Assembly: GCA_002495905.1 (NCBI GenBank) | Contig: DAHJ01000025.1 | Location: 945-64,944, forward strand | Length of the DNA stretch: 64,000 nucleotides | Source of the DNA: Thaumarchaeota archaeon UBA223 | Lineage (GTDB): Archaea; Thermoproteota; Nitrososphaeria; Nitrososphaerales; UBA57 | Direction: 5' to 3' | Part shown: one piece after another, positions 52,914 through 62,330 of the stretch | Layout of the letters: every line of letters begins with the position of its first letter | How positions within the stretch are numbered: the first letter of the stretch is position 1 | The notes under the pieces: generated by a model | Databases searched by the model: none | What the model was told of the DNA's origin: nothing | Seen by the model: the letters and a program-made list of their open reading frames with translations, nothing else | Position numbers and translations under genes: made by a program

Positions 52914-53265
52914 ATTATTTTTATAACTAGGAAGTCATAAACAGTTGACAGAGTAATTCTATATTAACAAAAAACAAAGCCCAAAATAAACAGATTGAAT
53001 CAATTAACAGGTATTTTCATGTATAGAATAAGTATTGAGTTATTCAATTGAAAAATTTTTTGTCAATAAAGTTTACCACATTATTTCTTATACAAATTTA
53101 TCTATAGAGTGATATGAATAGAACAATTTTTAATTGTAATAAAAAAGAAATACAGAAAATTAATTTAATCGACAATCACTTAATAGATGTTAATTCACCG
53201 GATAAAATGATAAATGCTCATATACTTGTAGTACATAGTAAATTGTCCTAATGGGGTTTTGAGTT
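52914..53265 (+). other. 352-base gap upstream of nrdJ
   Basis: This is the longest stretch without a firm gene. It is very AT-rich. It holds TATA-like sequences near 53087-53094 and 53096-53107, one short frame (53114-53251, listed separately), and no recognisable tRNA or cobalamin riboswitch. It is the natural place for control elements of the class II reductase. Confidence 0.6.
53114..53251 (+). CDS. possible 45-residue peptide upstream of nrdJ
   Basis: A short ATG frame encodes a 45-residue peptide beginning MNRTIFNCNKKEIQKINLID and ending ILVVHSKLS. It stops 14 bases before the nrdJ TTG. CTTATACA lies 20-27 bases before the ATG, not far from leaderless spacing. No family is recognised and the size alone could occur by chance in AT-rich DNA. 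It could be a leader peptide or a co-transcribed small gene. Confidence 0.3.
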   Translation: MNRTIFNCNKKEIQKINLIDNHLIDVNSPDKMINAHILVVHSKLS

Positions 53266-55668
53266 TTGGAAATTAATGATATTTTATCTGAAAATGTAAT
53301 GAAGGTCTTGAAAGCAAGATATTTATTAAAATTCGAAGATGGTAGACAAGAAAGTCCAGATGAATTATTTCTAAGGGTTGCAGGAGCAATAGCAAGCGCA
53401 GATGAAGAATATCAAGATTTTGATAGTAAAGAATCAAAAGAAATATTTTATAAAATGATGAAAAATTTCGAATTTTTGCCAAATTCGCCTACTTTGATGA
53501 ATGCAGGAGCGCCATTAGGTCAATTATCAGCCTGTTTCGTATTACCTGTGGAAGATGAAACAAGCTCAATAATGGACGCAGTGAAGACACAAGCAATAGT
53601 ACAGAAAACAGGAGGAGGAACAGGTTTTTCATTCTCAAAATTAAGACCTGAAGGAGATCAAGTTGGATCAACAGGTTCTGTAGCATCTGGACCCGTATCA
53701 TTTATGCAATTATTTGATAAATGTACACAAGTGATTAAACAAGGAGGAAAAAGACGAGGGGCAAATATGGGAATAGTAAATATAGAACATCCTGATGTTT
53801 TAGAGTTCATTGAAATGAAAAGAAACAACATGAAACTTCCAGAAGAAGCAAAAATTATGAAAGAATTCAACGTATCAGTAGCAATAACTGATGATTTTAT
53901 GAGCAGGTTAGAAAAGGAAGACTATCATAAATTTATCAATCCAAGAACAGGAGAAGAAGTTTTGAAATGTAACAAATGTAGAAAAAATGTTTTTCCAAAA
54001 CAAAACCAAGCAGAGTGCAGTCTATGCGATGGGAAAGGAGAAAGAATAAAGGCTAAAGAATTATGGGGAAAGATTATTGATTGTGCATGGGAATGTGCAG
54101 ATCCTGGATTAATTTTCATAGATAAAATAAACAACAGTAATTCAAATCCTGTAAGAGAACATTTCAAGATTGAATCAACAAACCCATGTGGAGAGGTACC
54201 GTTGTTACCAAATGAAAGTTGTAACTTAGGTTCGATAAATGTAGCGAAATTTACAAATGAAGAAAATAATGATATTGATTGGGATAAACTTAGAGAGTGT
54301 ACAAGAAATGCAATACATTTTCTTGATAACGTAGTTACAAAAAATCAATATCCAACAAAAGAAATTGAAGAATTGTCACGTAACATGAGAAGACTAGGAC
54401 TAGGAGTAATGGGATTAGCAGATTTATTGAGTAAATTAAAAATAAAATATGGATCTGATGAATCATTTAGATTTTCAAGAAAGTTAATGAAATTTATTTC
54501 AGAAGTAGCATGGAAGATGTCTGAAGAATTAGCAGAGAATAGAGGAACATTTCCATACTGGGACAAGAGTGATTTTGCAAAGATTGGAAGAAAAGTTAGA
54601 AACGTAAATTGTACAATAATTGCTCCTACAGGTTCAATAGGTACAATAGCAAATTGTTCTCCAGGAATAGAACCTCATTTTGCATTAGTATTCGTAAGAC
54701 ATTCTAGAATTAAAGAAAGAAGTGAAGAATTCGAGGAACTTCATTATTTGAATGAATCATTTGCGATAGCTCTAGAAGAACACAACATTAATCTCGATAA
54801 AGAAAAGATAAGCGAGATTTCTGCAAATGGAGGAAGTATTCAAAATCTATCATGGATTCCAAGAGAAATAAAAGAAATGTTTCCAATTGCCGCTGATTTA
54901 TCAGGAGAACAACATGTACTAATGCAATCAGCTTTTCAGGAATTTGTTGATGATGGAGTAAGTAAAACAATCAACCTCGCAAATGAGGCTACAAAAGAAG
55001 ATGTAAATAATTCTTATAGATTAGCTTATAATACTCATTGCAAAGGCATAACAGTATATCGTGATGGTTGTTTAGATGTACAAGTATTGGAAACAGACAA
55101 AACAAAGAATTTAAGAGGAGATAATAAAGATAAACAATCTGCACATGTTTTACCAGGAGGATATAAGCGTCCTGAATATTTAGTAGGTAGAACTTATAGA
55201 TTTACGTATACAAATAGTGGATTATTTATTACAATAAATAGAGATCAAGAAGGAAGACCAAGAGAAGTATTCATAGAAAGAGGCAAATCAGGCGATGAAG
55301 AAAAGGCAGCATATGAAGGTATGGGAAGACTAATCTCGATTGCATTGCAATCCGATGTAGATGTAAAGGCAATAATTAAAACAATGCGAGGAATACAAAC
55401 AAAGAATGTATCTTGGCATCAAACAAAAGGTACTAGCATACCAATTAGATCAGTTCCAGATGCAGTTGCACATGCATTAGCTGATTCCATACATACAGAA
55501 CCAGAAGTACCAATACCAGAAACAGAAGAAATAAAAAATGAATTATTAGAAATAACAGGATCTAGTTCAAATAACATGAGTAAATGTACTGCGTGTGGAG
55601 AAATGAGTTTAATTTATGCAGAAGGCTGCAGTAAATGTCTATCGTGTTCATATTCCAGTTGTGGTTAG
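53266..55668 (+). CDS. nrdJ: class II (B12-dependent) ribonucleotide reductase
   Basis: An 800-residue adenosylcobalamin-dependent reductase that makes deoxyribonucleotides with or without oxygen. It shows FLPNSPTLMNAGAPLGQLSA with the active-site Cys just after, KTGGGTGFSFSKLRPEGDQV, STNPCGEVPLLPNESCNLGS, and PTGSIGTIANCSPGIEPHFA. A CNKCRKN...CSLCDGKGE zinc-like insert lies at about residue 230, and the C-terminus ends in redox cysteines (CTACGEMS, CSKCLSCSYSSCG). It has no N-terminal ATP-cone; one is in the upstream neighbour. Start is TTG at 53266; ATG at 53299 is a shorter choice. The stop overlaps pyrB by four bases. Confidence 0.96.
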   Translation: MEINDILSENVMKVLKARYLLKFEDGRQESPDELFLRVAGAIASADEEYQDFDSKESKEIFYKMMKNFEFLPNSPTLMNAGAPLGQLSACFVLPVEDETSSIMDAVKTQAIVQKTGGGTGFSFSKLRPEGDQVGSTGSVASGPVSFMQLFDKCTQVIKQGGKRRGANMGIVNIEHPDVLEFIEMKRNNMKLPEEAKIMKEFNVSVAITDDFMSRLEKEDYHKFINPRTGEEVLKCNKCRKNVFPKQNQAECSLCDGKGERIKAKELWGKIIDCAWECADPGLIFIDKINNSNSNPVREHFKIESTNPCGEVPLLPNESCNLGSINVAKFTNEENNDIDWDKLRECTRNAIHFLDNVVTKNQYPTKEIEELSRNMRRLGLGVMGLADLLSKLKIKYGSDESFRFSRKLMKFISEVAWKMSEELAENRGTFPYWDKSDFAKIGRKVRNVNCTIIAPTGSIGTIANCSPGIEPHFALVFVRHSRIKERSEEFEELHYLNESFAIALEEHNINLDKEKISEISANGGSIQNLSWIPREIKEMFPIAADLSGEQHVLMQSAFQEFVDDGVSKTINLANEATKEDVNNSYRLAYNTHCKGITVYRDGCLDVQVLETDKTKNLRGDNKDKQSAHVLPGGYKRPEYLVGRTYRFTYTNSGLFITINRDQEGRPREVFIERGKSGDEEKAAYEGMGRLISIALQSDVDVKAIIKTMRGIQTKNVSWHQTKGTSIPIRSVPDAVAHALADSIHTEPEVPIPETEEIKNELLEITGSSSNNMSKCTACGEMSLIYAEGCSKCLSCSYSSCG

Positions 55669-56600
55669 AAAGACGGATTTTCTGTAAAAATAAGATGTAG
55701 TAAAGTTGAACGAATTAATTTTCCAGCACTTACTTGATTAAAGTATTTTGCATACGGAGTATTATCAATTTCACCAGGTATTTCATCAGATCTTGGCATA
55801 GGATGAAGTAAAACAAGGTTTTCTTTTGCATTAGTAAGTAGATTGTTATCAATTTTATACGAACCTTTTACTCTTTCATACTCTTGTAAATCAGGAAAAC
55901 GTTCTTTTTGAATTCGAGTAGTATAAATTACATCTAAATCAGAAATGATATCTTGAAGATTTTCATGAACAGAAATATTTAGTGTATTTTTTAGTTCGAT
56001 TAATGGGTCAGATCGAAGTTGAAGAGGTTTAGGAGAGACAAGATAGATATTAGGTTTGTAATTAGATAGAGCGTATAAAAGAGAATAAACAGTTCGTCCG
56101 TATTTTAGATCTCCAAAGATTGCAATATTCAAGTTATCTACTTTTCCACATTCATTCAGAATAGTATAAACATCCAACATTGCCTGTGTGGGATGTTCTT
56201 CGCTACCACTTCCGGCATTTATAATTGGGTTTTTACATATTTCGGAAGCATATCTAGAAACGCCTTCACTAGCATGTCTTAATATTATAGCGTCCACGTA
56301 TTGGTCCATCGTAAGTAAACTATCACTAAGATTTTCACCTTTTTGAGTAGATGAATCAGATAAATTACCAAAGCTAATAGATTTGCCGCCCAAGGAATTC
56401 ATTGCTGATTCAAAACTCAATCTAGTACGAGTACTAGGTTCAAGAAACATTAGTCCAATTGATTTATTTTTTAACGAGTCATTAGGAAGAGATGTTTTAA
56501 TTTCATTTGCAACATGAAACAAATAGTCTAAGTCAGGACGTTGAAAATCCTTTATCGAAACAATATCTCGGTTATAAAATGGATTTTTCAATCTTTTCAT
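55665..56600 (-). CDS. pyrB: aspartate carbamoyltransferase catalytic subunit
   Basis: About 311 residues from the ATG at 56600 (MKRLKNPFYNRDIVSIKDFQ); a frame open to 56633 would run into the pyrI promoter. MFLEPSTRTRLSFESAMNSL is the carbamoyl phosphate site, ADAIILRHA-type sequence appears as DAIILRHASEGVSRYASE, then NAGSGSEEHPTQAMLDVYTI and LLHPMPRSDEIPGEIDNTPY. It makes carbamoyl aspartate for pyrimidines. The regulatory subunit gene lies next door but on the opposite strand. Confidence 0.96.
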   Translation of the reverse strand: MKRLKNPFYNRDIVSIKDFQRPDLDYLFHVANEIKTSLPNDSLKNKSIGLMFLEPSTRTRLSFESAMNSLGGKSISFGNLSDSSTQKGENLSDSLLTMDQYVDAIILRHASEGVSRYASEICKNPIINAGSGSEEHPTQAMLDVYTILNECGKVDNLNIAIFGDLKYGRTVYSLLYALSNYKPNIYLVSPKPLQLRSDPLIELKNTLNISVHENLQDIISDLDVIYTTRIQKERFPDLQEYERVKGSYKIDNNLLTNAKENLVLLHPMPRSDEIPGEIDNTPYAKYFNQVSAGKLIRSTLLHLIFTENPSF

Positions 56601-56613
56601 TAGTTTATACACA

Positions 56614-56626
56614 CATAAATATAAAC
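56614..56626. promoter_or_regulatory. shared TATA region between divergent pyrB and pyrI
   Basis: CATAAATATAAAC reads TATAAA toward pyrI (centre 56622.5, about 30 bases before its ATG at 56653). In reverse it reads GTTTATATTTATG toward pyrB, about 22 bases before the pyrB ATG at 56600. The 52-base gap has no second TATA candidate, so both genes probably fire from overlapping boxes. Confidence 0.55.
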
Positions 56627-56652
56627 GTTGCAAGAACTACAATTAACAGAAA

Positions 56653-57111
56653 ATGTCAGAAACTCATGATCTTAGAATAAATAGGATAAAACATGGAACT
56701 GTTTTAGATCATATTGTAGCAGGAAGGGCATTTAATGTATTATCGGCATTAGACATCAATGGTACTGATGGAAATCAAGTTTCGGTTGCAATGAATGTTT
56801 CTAGTAAACAGCATAAGAAAAAAGACATAATTAAAATTGAGAACAGGATATTAGCAGTAGAAGAAACAAATCGTTTAGCATTGATAGCTCCACATTCAAC
56901 AATTAATATTATTGAGAATTATGAGATAATCGAAAAGAGAAATGTAGAATTACCTAAGAAATTCACAGGAGTATTCAAGTGTACAAATCCAACTTGTATT
57001 TCAAATTCAAATGAACCAATTATTTCAGAATTATTAATCATTAATCAAGACCCGCCAAGTTTAAAATGTAAATATTGTACAAGAATTTCATTAACTGAAG
57101 AAATATTATAA
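56653..57111 (+). CDS. pyrI: aspartate carbamoyltransferase regulatory subunit
   Basis: A 152-residue PyrI that binds nucleotides and tunes PyrB activity. LRINRIKHGTVLDHIVAGRA forms the effector-binding start, VSVAMNVSSKQHKKKDIIKI follows, and the zinc domain has CTNPTCISNSNEP and LKCKYCTRISL (four cysteines), which contact PyrB. In most archaea and bacteria pyrB and pyrI are adjacent in the same direction; here they are divergent. Confidence 0.96.
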   Translation: MSETHDLRINRIKHGTVLDHIVAGRAFNVLSALDINGTDGNQVSVAMNVSSKQHKKKDIIKIENRILAVEETNRLALIAPHSTINIIENYEIIEKRNVELPKKFTGVFKCTNPTCISNSNEPIISELLIINQDPPSLKCKYCTRISLTEEIL

Positions 57112-57127
57112 CAGACTAGAATTAAGA

Positions 57128-57340
57128 TTGATTATAAATAAAATAATAAAAAAAATATTTAGATTTGTTCCAACAATTTTAGTTGCATTTTTTTTATTAG
57201 CTGGAGCAACATCGGGGATATACATATACGAAACTATTGATAGTCCTATAGCAATAATTATTCCATTTATATTACCAATAATAGGACTAATAATAGCAAT
57301 CCTGTTAATAATTAGATTAGCTAAAATAATTAATTACTAA
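57128..57340 (+). CDS. small two-segment membrane protein, unknown function
   Basis: A 70-residue protein with a basic N-terminus (MIINKIIKKIFRF) and two hydrophobic helices, VPTILVAFFLLAGATSGIYI and IAIIIPFILPIIGLIIAILL. The start is TTG at 57128, 16 bases after the pyrI stop, so it may be co-transcribed. No family is recognised. The high Ile content reflects the AT-rich genome. It ends five bases from the convergent ATP synthase subunit K gene. Confidence 0.55.
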   Translation: MIINKIIKKIFRFVPTILVAFFLLAGATSGIYIYETIDSPIAIIIPFILPIIGLIIAILLIIRLAKIINY

Positions 57341-57345
57341 TTATT

Positions 57346-57666
57346 CTAGCTTCCGAGAATTAACAGAGCAACAACTATTCCGTAGATAGCGATAGCTTCT
57401 GCAAGTGCAGTAATGATTAAACCTTGTGTTTTTAGGTTTTCATTTTCTGCAGCGGCAGCTAAACCAGCTGAACCTGCTCGTGCAATTGCCATACCAGCAC
57501 CTAATGCTGCTCCAGCAAATGCAATACCTGCACTAAGGAATTTCATTCCTTCTGCTTCAGAGGATGCGCTTCCTTCTTCTTGTGCATATGCTAATGGTAC
57601 AAATTGAAGGAATACTGTTGCGATTATTGTCAATATTATAAATGATATTTTGTAGTTCATTTTCAT
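57346..57666 (-). CDS. atpK: A-type ATP synthase proteolipid subunit K (c)
   Basis: A 106-residue membrane rotor subunit with an N-terminal signal-like segment (ISFIILTIIATVFLQFVPLA, ending AYA). Two helices follow: SAGIAFAGAALGAGMAIARA, glycine-rich, and LIITALAEAIAIYGIVVALL, which holds the ion-binding Glu (AEA). AGGAG lies before the ATG. It is the last ATP synthase gene of the left group and stands downstream of a 41-residue frame. Confidence 0.95.
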   Translation of the reverse strand: MKMNYKISFIILTIIATVFLQFVPLAYAQEEGSASSEAEGMKFLSAGIAFAGAALGAGMAIARAGSAGLAAAAENENLKTQGLIITALAEAIAIYGIVVALLILGS

Positions 57667-57685
57667 TAACTCCTAATGTTCATAA

Positions 57686-57811
57686 TTATTTTTCCAATTC
57701 TTTATAAGCCTTGTCTTTTGCAGAAATAATTTCTTTTTTTAGTTCATCAATATCAGATTCGTATTTCTTTTTAATTTTCTCACTTAATTTTTTATAATCT
57801 TTATTATCCAT
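57686..57811 (-). CDS. 41-residue charged helical peptide in the ATP synthase operon
   Basis: The frame reads MDNKDYKKLSEKIKKKYESD, then IDELKKEIISAKDKAYKELE and K. It is nearly all charged, with a heptad-like pattern suggesting one long helix or coiled coil. GAGGTGA, a good ribosome-binding sequence, lies seven bases before the ATG. It lies between atpD and atpK in the same direction, 5 bases past atpD's end. It is far shorter than the ~100-residue peripheral stalk H/G subunit; it may be a reduced version or an unrelated accessory peptide. Confidence 0.65.
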   Translation of the reverse strand: MDNKDYKKLSEKIKKKYESDIDELKKEIISAKDKAYKELEK

Positions 57812-57816
57812 TAATT

Positions 57817-58449
57817 TCACCTCTTTCGTTCAAGTATTTTTTTAACCATTTTTAATCTTGAAAAGTCTTCTCTTTCACGTTCTTCGAGAATAGAAGAAAT
57901 ATATTTAATAGATTCTTCGTAGCCGGGCATTATTACATAATCTAACGCATTCAATAATCGTTGAGTTTTTTCAAGAGATCGTGCCAATTCAAGTATTGAA
58001 TTTTCATATTCTGCAGCTCGTAAGATTCGAGGTAAGGCAAGTCTCATCATTTGTGTTGCGTCGTCCAATTTAGAATCTGAATCAGCAAATCCATAATTTA
58101 AACCAATTTCTTTTTCACTTATAGAAATTGTAGGAATTCGTACGTCAACAACGACTTTAACGTTTACATCAACATCAATATGTGAGGGAGATGTAAGTGC
58201 AATTGATTCAAGTTTTGATGAGCCCAAAGACATGTAAGCATTAAATAAAGATCTATAGGCATTAGATAAAGGCTCGGACATTTCACTTCTGGCTTTACCT
58301 GCTTCGTCAATCATTTCATCAATGTTCTTAAGAAGTACATCTCGTTTATCTTCAAGAATCTTATAAACAGATTTAGCAACAACGAGACTTCTCTTAACTT
58401 TAATTAGTTCGATTTTTGTTGGTGGTGGACGTTTATTAGAACTCGACAT
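57817..58449 (-). CDS. atpD: A-type ATP synthase subunit D
   Basis: A 210-residue central stalk subunit. PPPTKIELIKVKRSLVVAKS, YKILEDKRDVLLKNIDEMID and later YENSILELARSLEKTQRLLN with ALDYVIMPGYEESIKYISSI are the long helices of the D family (V-type gamma-like). It connects the A3B3 head with the rotor. It starts two bases after the atpB stop. Confidence 0.94.
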   Translation of the reverse strand: MSSSNKRPPPTKIELIKVKRSLVVAKSVYKILEDKRDVLLKNIDEMIDEAGKARSEMSEPLSNAYRSLFNAYMSLGSSKLESIALTSPSHIDVDVNVKVVVDVRIPTISISEKEIGLNYGFADSDSKLDDATQMMRLALPRILRAAEYENSILELARSLEKTQRLLNALDYVIMPGYEESIKYISSILEEREREDFSRLKMVKKILERKR

Positions 58450-58451
58450 TC

Positions 58452-59846
58452 TTACTTTACCTTCAAATATGAATCAATTTCATCTTGTTTGACTTTAGTT
58501 AATTCATCAACAGGTAATGTGCTAAACAAATCCCATGCAATTCCTAAAGTATCCTCAAGAGTTCGATTTTCGTCAAATCCTTGTTTAAGGAATTTATTTT
58601 CAAACAAGTCTCCAAATTCAAGATATTTAATATCATTTGGTGCAAGACCAGCTTTTCCTACAATTTCAGCAAGAGCTCTAAGTTCCAATGCACGAGAATA
58701 TGCACTATATAATTGGCTACTGACATTTTGATGATCATTACGTGTTTTGCCTTCTCCGACACCTTCTTTCATAAGACGGCTCAAACAAGAAAGAATACTT
58801 ACAGGAGGATAGATTTCCTTTCGATGTAAATCACGTCCTAAAACTATTTGGCCTTCCGTAATATAACCAGTAAGATCAGGAATAGGATGAGTAATATCAT
58901 CTGAAGGCATAGAAAGAATTGGAATTTGTGTAAGACTTCCATTTGTTCCTTTAATTTTACCTGCACGTTCATAAATTGTTGCAAGGTCAGTATATAGATA
59001 TCCAGGATAGCCTTTTCTTCCAGGAACTTCTTCTCTAGCTGCACTAATTTCTCTTAATGCTTCAGCATAATTTGTCATATCACTAATTATTACAAGAACA
59101 TGTGTATTCTTTTCAAATGCTAGATATTCAGCAGCGGTAAGTGCTACACGAGGAGTGATAATTCTTTCAATGGCAGGATCATCTGCAAGATTAACGTAAA
59201 GAATACTTCTTTTCAATGCGCCGCTTTCTTCTAAGGATTTTCTAAAGAATGCAGCTTCACTATTTTGTACACCAATTGCTGCAAAAACTACAGCAAATTC
59301 TTCGCCCTTTCCTGGAACAGTAGCTTGACGAGCTATTTGAGCAGCTAAGAGATTATGTGGAAGTCCTGCACCTGAAAATATAGGTAATTTTTGACCTCGA
59401 ACAAGAGTATTAAGACCGTCAATAGATGAAACACCTGTTTGAATAAAGTCTTCAGGAAAGTCACGACGTTCAGGATTGATAGATTCTCCGTTAATATCAA
59501 TGAACTTTTCGCCAACAGGATCGGGAAGGCCGTCAATAGGTCTACCAAGACCATCAAAGACTCTGCCCAATAATTGATCAGAAACAGGAATTTCCATAGT
59601 TTTTCCTAAAAAGCGAGTTTTTGTTTCGGAAACAGATAAACCGGTTGTTCCTTCAAAGACTTGTACAACAGCATTTCCTCCTCCAATTTCAAGAACACGA
59701 CCTAAACGTTTTGTGCCAGCAGGAGTTGTAATTTCTACTAATTCATCAAAAGCAGAACTTGTTACGCCATTAATAATTAACAAGGGTCCTTTAATCTCAG
59801 AAATATTAGTATATTCTAAACCTGAAGATCTATTTTGTGTCGACAA
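58452..59846 (-). CDS. atpB: A-type ATP synthase subunit B
   Basis: A 464-residue non-catalytic head subunit. [20 protein letters not shown] opens it, [20 protein letters not shown] replaces the P-loop, [20 protein letters not shown] and [20 protein letters not shown] are typical, and [20 protein letters not shown] and [20 protein letters not shown] complete the nucleotide interface. It overlaps the atpA end by 17 bases. Confidence 0.97.
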   Translation of the reverse strand: MSTQNRSSGLEYTNISEIKGPLLIINGVTSSAFDELVEITTPAGTKRLGRVLEIGGGNAVVQVFEGTTGLSVSETKTRFLGKTMEIPVSDQLLGRVFDGLGRPIDGLPDPVGEKFIDINGESINPERRDFPEDFIQTGVSSIDGLNTLVRGQKLPIFSGAGLPHNLLAAQIARQATVPGKGEEFAVVFAAIGVQNSEAAFFRKSLEESGALKRSILYVNLADDPAIERIITPRVALTAAEYLAFEKNTHVLVIISDMTNYAEALREISAAREEVPGRKGYPGYLYTDLATIYERAGKIKGTNGSLTQIPILSMPSDDITHPIPDLTGYITEGQIVLGRDLHRKEIYPPVSILSCLSRLMKEGVGEGKTRNDHQNVSSQLYSAYSRALELRALAEIVGKAGLAPNDIKYLEFGDLFENKFLKQGFDENRTLEDTLGIAWDLFSTLPVDELTKVKQDEIDSYLKVK

Positions 59847-61620
59847 CAGCAGCTACCTCCTTATTTGCTAATTCATTGAATGATGAAAGCATAGACTTTG
59901 ATAATTCATCCATTTTACCTAAATCATCATCAGGAATTTCATACTTAGAACGAATAATTGATGACACTACAGGAAGACCACGAATTGTATCAAGATTTAC
60001 TCCGTTCTTTAAAGCTTTTTGAGATTCTTTATAGAAGTCAGTATATAATTTCATCATTTTGACTTGTTTTTCTGGACTACAATATCGGTCTACTTTATCG
60101 AAAGCCATTTGTTGTAAGAATCCTTCTTTAATCATACGTGCGACGTCGAGAATTAATTTTTCCTCGTCAGGTAGAGCTTCAGGGCCTAATAGACGAACAA
60201 TTTCTTTTAGTACATCTTCGCGTTGTAAGATTGTATATGTTTCTAATCTTAATTTAGGACGATCTGCATCAACATTATCTACCCACCATTTGTCTATAGA
60301 TTCAGAATATCCAGAATAACTAGTCATCCAATTTATAGAAGGATAGTGTCTGGAATAAGCAAGTTTTGTATCAAGAGCCCAAAAGGTTTTGATACATCTC
60401 ATAGTATGAGTAGAAACAGGTTCTGTAAAGTCTCCACCTGGTGGAGAAACAGCGCCAATAACAGTAACAGATCCATCACGATCAGGTGAACCAAGACATT
60501 TTACACGTCCAGCTCGTTCGTAAAATTCCGCTAATCTTGATGCAAGATAAGAAGGATAACCTTCTTCAGCAGGCATTTCTTCTAGTCTTCCACTGAGTTC
60601 ACGAAGAGCTTCTGCCCATCTGCTAGTGGAGTCTGCAACTAATACAGTATCATAACCCATGTCACGATAATATTCTGCCATAGTAATACCAGTGTATATA
60701 CTTGCTTCTCGAGCAGCTACAGGCATATTACTTGTATTAGCAACTAAAACAGTTCTTTCCATTAAGGATTTTCCAGATCGTGGATCTTTTAATTCAGGAA
60801 ACTTAATCAAAACTTCAGTCATTTCATTTCCTCGTTCACCACAACCAATATGGAAAACGACACTTGCATCAGACCAAGAGGCGACTTGATGTAATGTAAC
60901 AGTTTTTCCTGTTCCAAAACCTCCAGGTATTGCACCAGTTCCTCCTTTAGTAATTGGAAAGAATGTATCAAGTACGCGTTGTCCAGTTACAAGAGGTAAC
61001 TCTGGATCATATCGTTGTGTAAATGGTCTGGCTTGTCGAACAGGCCAATCATGATGCATTGTAAATTCAGATTTATTTCCTTTACCTTCTGCAATTGCAA
61101 TAATGTGATCTTTATCATAACTTCCTTCTTTAACAACTTCAGTAATTTTTCCTGTAGGTGCAGTAGGAGGTGCAAGAATCTTATGATCTATTAAGTCAGT
61201 TTCTTTAACAGTGCCAAGTATACTACCTGCATGAACTGTATCACCTACTTTAACTTCTGGAATAAAATTCCATTTCTTTTTTGGAATTGGAGCAACATGA
61301 ATACCTCGAGTAATAAATGAACCTGCTTTTGCAGCGATTTTATCCAAAGGTCTCTGAAGACCGTCATAAATAGTTCCCATCATTCCAGGACCTAGAGTTA
61401 CAGATAATGGCGTTCCAGTACCAACAACAGGTTCGCCAGGTGTTAGACCACTAGTAGATTCGTAAACTTGTATAAAGGCTGTATCTCCAGTAAGTCTAAT
61501 AATTTCTCCAACAATTTTATCTTTGCCGACTTCCACTGTTTCGTACATTTGCGCACTCGACATTCCATCAGCTTTGACTGCAGGACCACTAATCCAAATA
61601 ATTTTACCCTTAGCTTGCAT
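59830..61620 (-). CDS. atpA: A-type ATP synthase catalytic subunit A
   Basis: A 596-residue catalytic subunit. The N-terminal barrel has [20 protein letters not shown], the A-type non-homologous insert lies at about residues 110-180, and the P-loop is [40 protein letters not shown] and [20 protein letters not shown] (Walker B region) follow, then [20 protein letters not shown]. It makes or hydrolyses ATP with subunit B. The 132-base gap upstream has a TTTTTAAAC box (61653-61662). Confidence 0.97.
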   Translation of the reverse strand: MQAKGKIIWISGPAVKADGMSSAQMYETVEVGKDKIVGEIIRLTGDTAFIQVYESTSGLTPGEPVVGTGTPLSVTLGPGMMGTIYDGLQRPLDKIAAKAGSFITRGIHVAPIPKKKWNFIPEVKVGDTVHAGSILGTVKETDLIDHKILAPPTAPTGKITEVVKEGSYDKDHIIAIAEGKGNKSEFTMHHDWPVRQARPFTQRYDPELPLVTGQRVLDTFFPITKGGTGAIPGGFGTGKTVTLHQVASWSDASVVFHIGCGERGNEMTEVLIKFPELKDPRSGKSLMERTVLVANTSNMPVAAREASIYTGITMAEYYRDMGYDTVLVADSTSRWAEALRELSGRLEEMPAEEGYPSYLASRLAEFYERAGRVKCLGSPDRDGSVTVIGAVSPPGGDFTEPVSTHTMRCIKTFWALDTKLAYSRHYPSINWMTSYSGYSESIDKWWVDNVDADRPKLRLETYTILQREDVLKEIVRLLGPEALPDEEKLILDVARMIKEGFLQQMAFDKVDRYCSPEKQVKMMKLYTDFYKESQKALKNGVNLDTIRGLPVVSSIIRSKYEIPDDDLGKMDELSKSMLSSFNELANKEVAAVVDTK

Positions 61621-61752
61621 CTATACCAACTATGTTTTTTCATGATTTAGAGTTTAAAAACAATTCGATTTTTAGAGATATCGCATAAATAATATTAAAA
61701 TTTTGAAAATTATCTTTAGAAATTCTTAAATGGATTATATAATTTATCTAAT

Positions 61753-62271
61753 ATGATGGATTCAAAAATTTTTGCAGTAATTATCGTTGCAATTATTGGA
61801 ATTGGGGCAGTTTTGTTTATGTTGCCGGAAGATAATAATGAATTAACAGTAATTGAACCTGAGCCAGTTATAGAAGAAGTTGTAGTTGAGCCTGAACCAG
61901 AACCCATAGTCGAACCAGAACCTGAACCGGAACCTGAAAGTAAAGCAATTGTTGATGAGAATGGAGTATTATCTGGAGAAGTTGAAGTAAAAATTGAAAA
62001 TCTTCAATTTGGTCCATCTGAAATAACTATAAAGAAAGGAACAACAGTAACTTGGAGACAAATAGATATGTCAATTGGAGGAAGTGGAGGAGGAGTAGAT
62101 TGGCATAACATAGTCGAGGGACCTCCAGGGAAAAGAGGAGATCATGTATTCAAATCTAAGGAACTAACTTTCAATGGTGGTTTTTCGTTTACATTTAATG
62201 AAATTGGTGAATTTGAATATTATTGTGATCCACATCCATTTATGATTGGAAAAATCACAGTGGTTGAATAG
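61753..62271 (+). CDS. membrane-anchored cupredoxin (type 1 copper) protein
   Basis: A 172-residue protein. Residues 5-26 (IFAVIIVAIIGIGAVLFMLP) form an N-terminal anchor, followed by a Glu-Pro linker (about 33-62) and a plastocyanin-like domain. The copper ligands are visible: His in VDWHNIVEG, then Cys, His and Met in YYCDPHPFMIGK. It faces outside the cell and probably carries electrons. Such cupredoxins are abundant in Nitrososphaerota. It stands alone between divergent atpA and the ECF-like gene. Confidence 0.9.
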   Translation: MMDSKIFAVIIVAIIGIGAVLFMLPEDNNELTVIEPEPVIEEVVVEPEPEPIVEPEPEPEPESKAIVDENGVLSGEVEVKIENLQFGPSEITIKKGTTVTWRQIDMSIGGSGGGVDWHNIVEGPPGKRGDHVFKSKELTFNGGFSFTFNEIGEFEYYCDPHPFMIGKITVVE

Positions 62272-62330
62272 TAACAAATTTTTTTGTTGTAACCAAATAT
62301 TTATTAAATAACAAAAAGAAGAGTATCAAA

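Noticed and set aside
52914..53265. Cobalamin riboswitch controlling nrdJ
   Set aside because: I found no B12-box-like sequence or supporting helices; the region is AT-rich and lacks the expected conserved core.
53273..54970. Several open frames on the minus strand opposite nrdJ
   Set aside because: They are antisense shadows of a long conserved gene, low in complexity and without recognisable motifs.
61753..62271. Cupredoxin as evidence for ammonia oxidation
   Set aside because: Such copper proteins occur widely, including in lineages without ammonia monooxygenase, and no amo gene is in the window.
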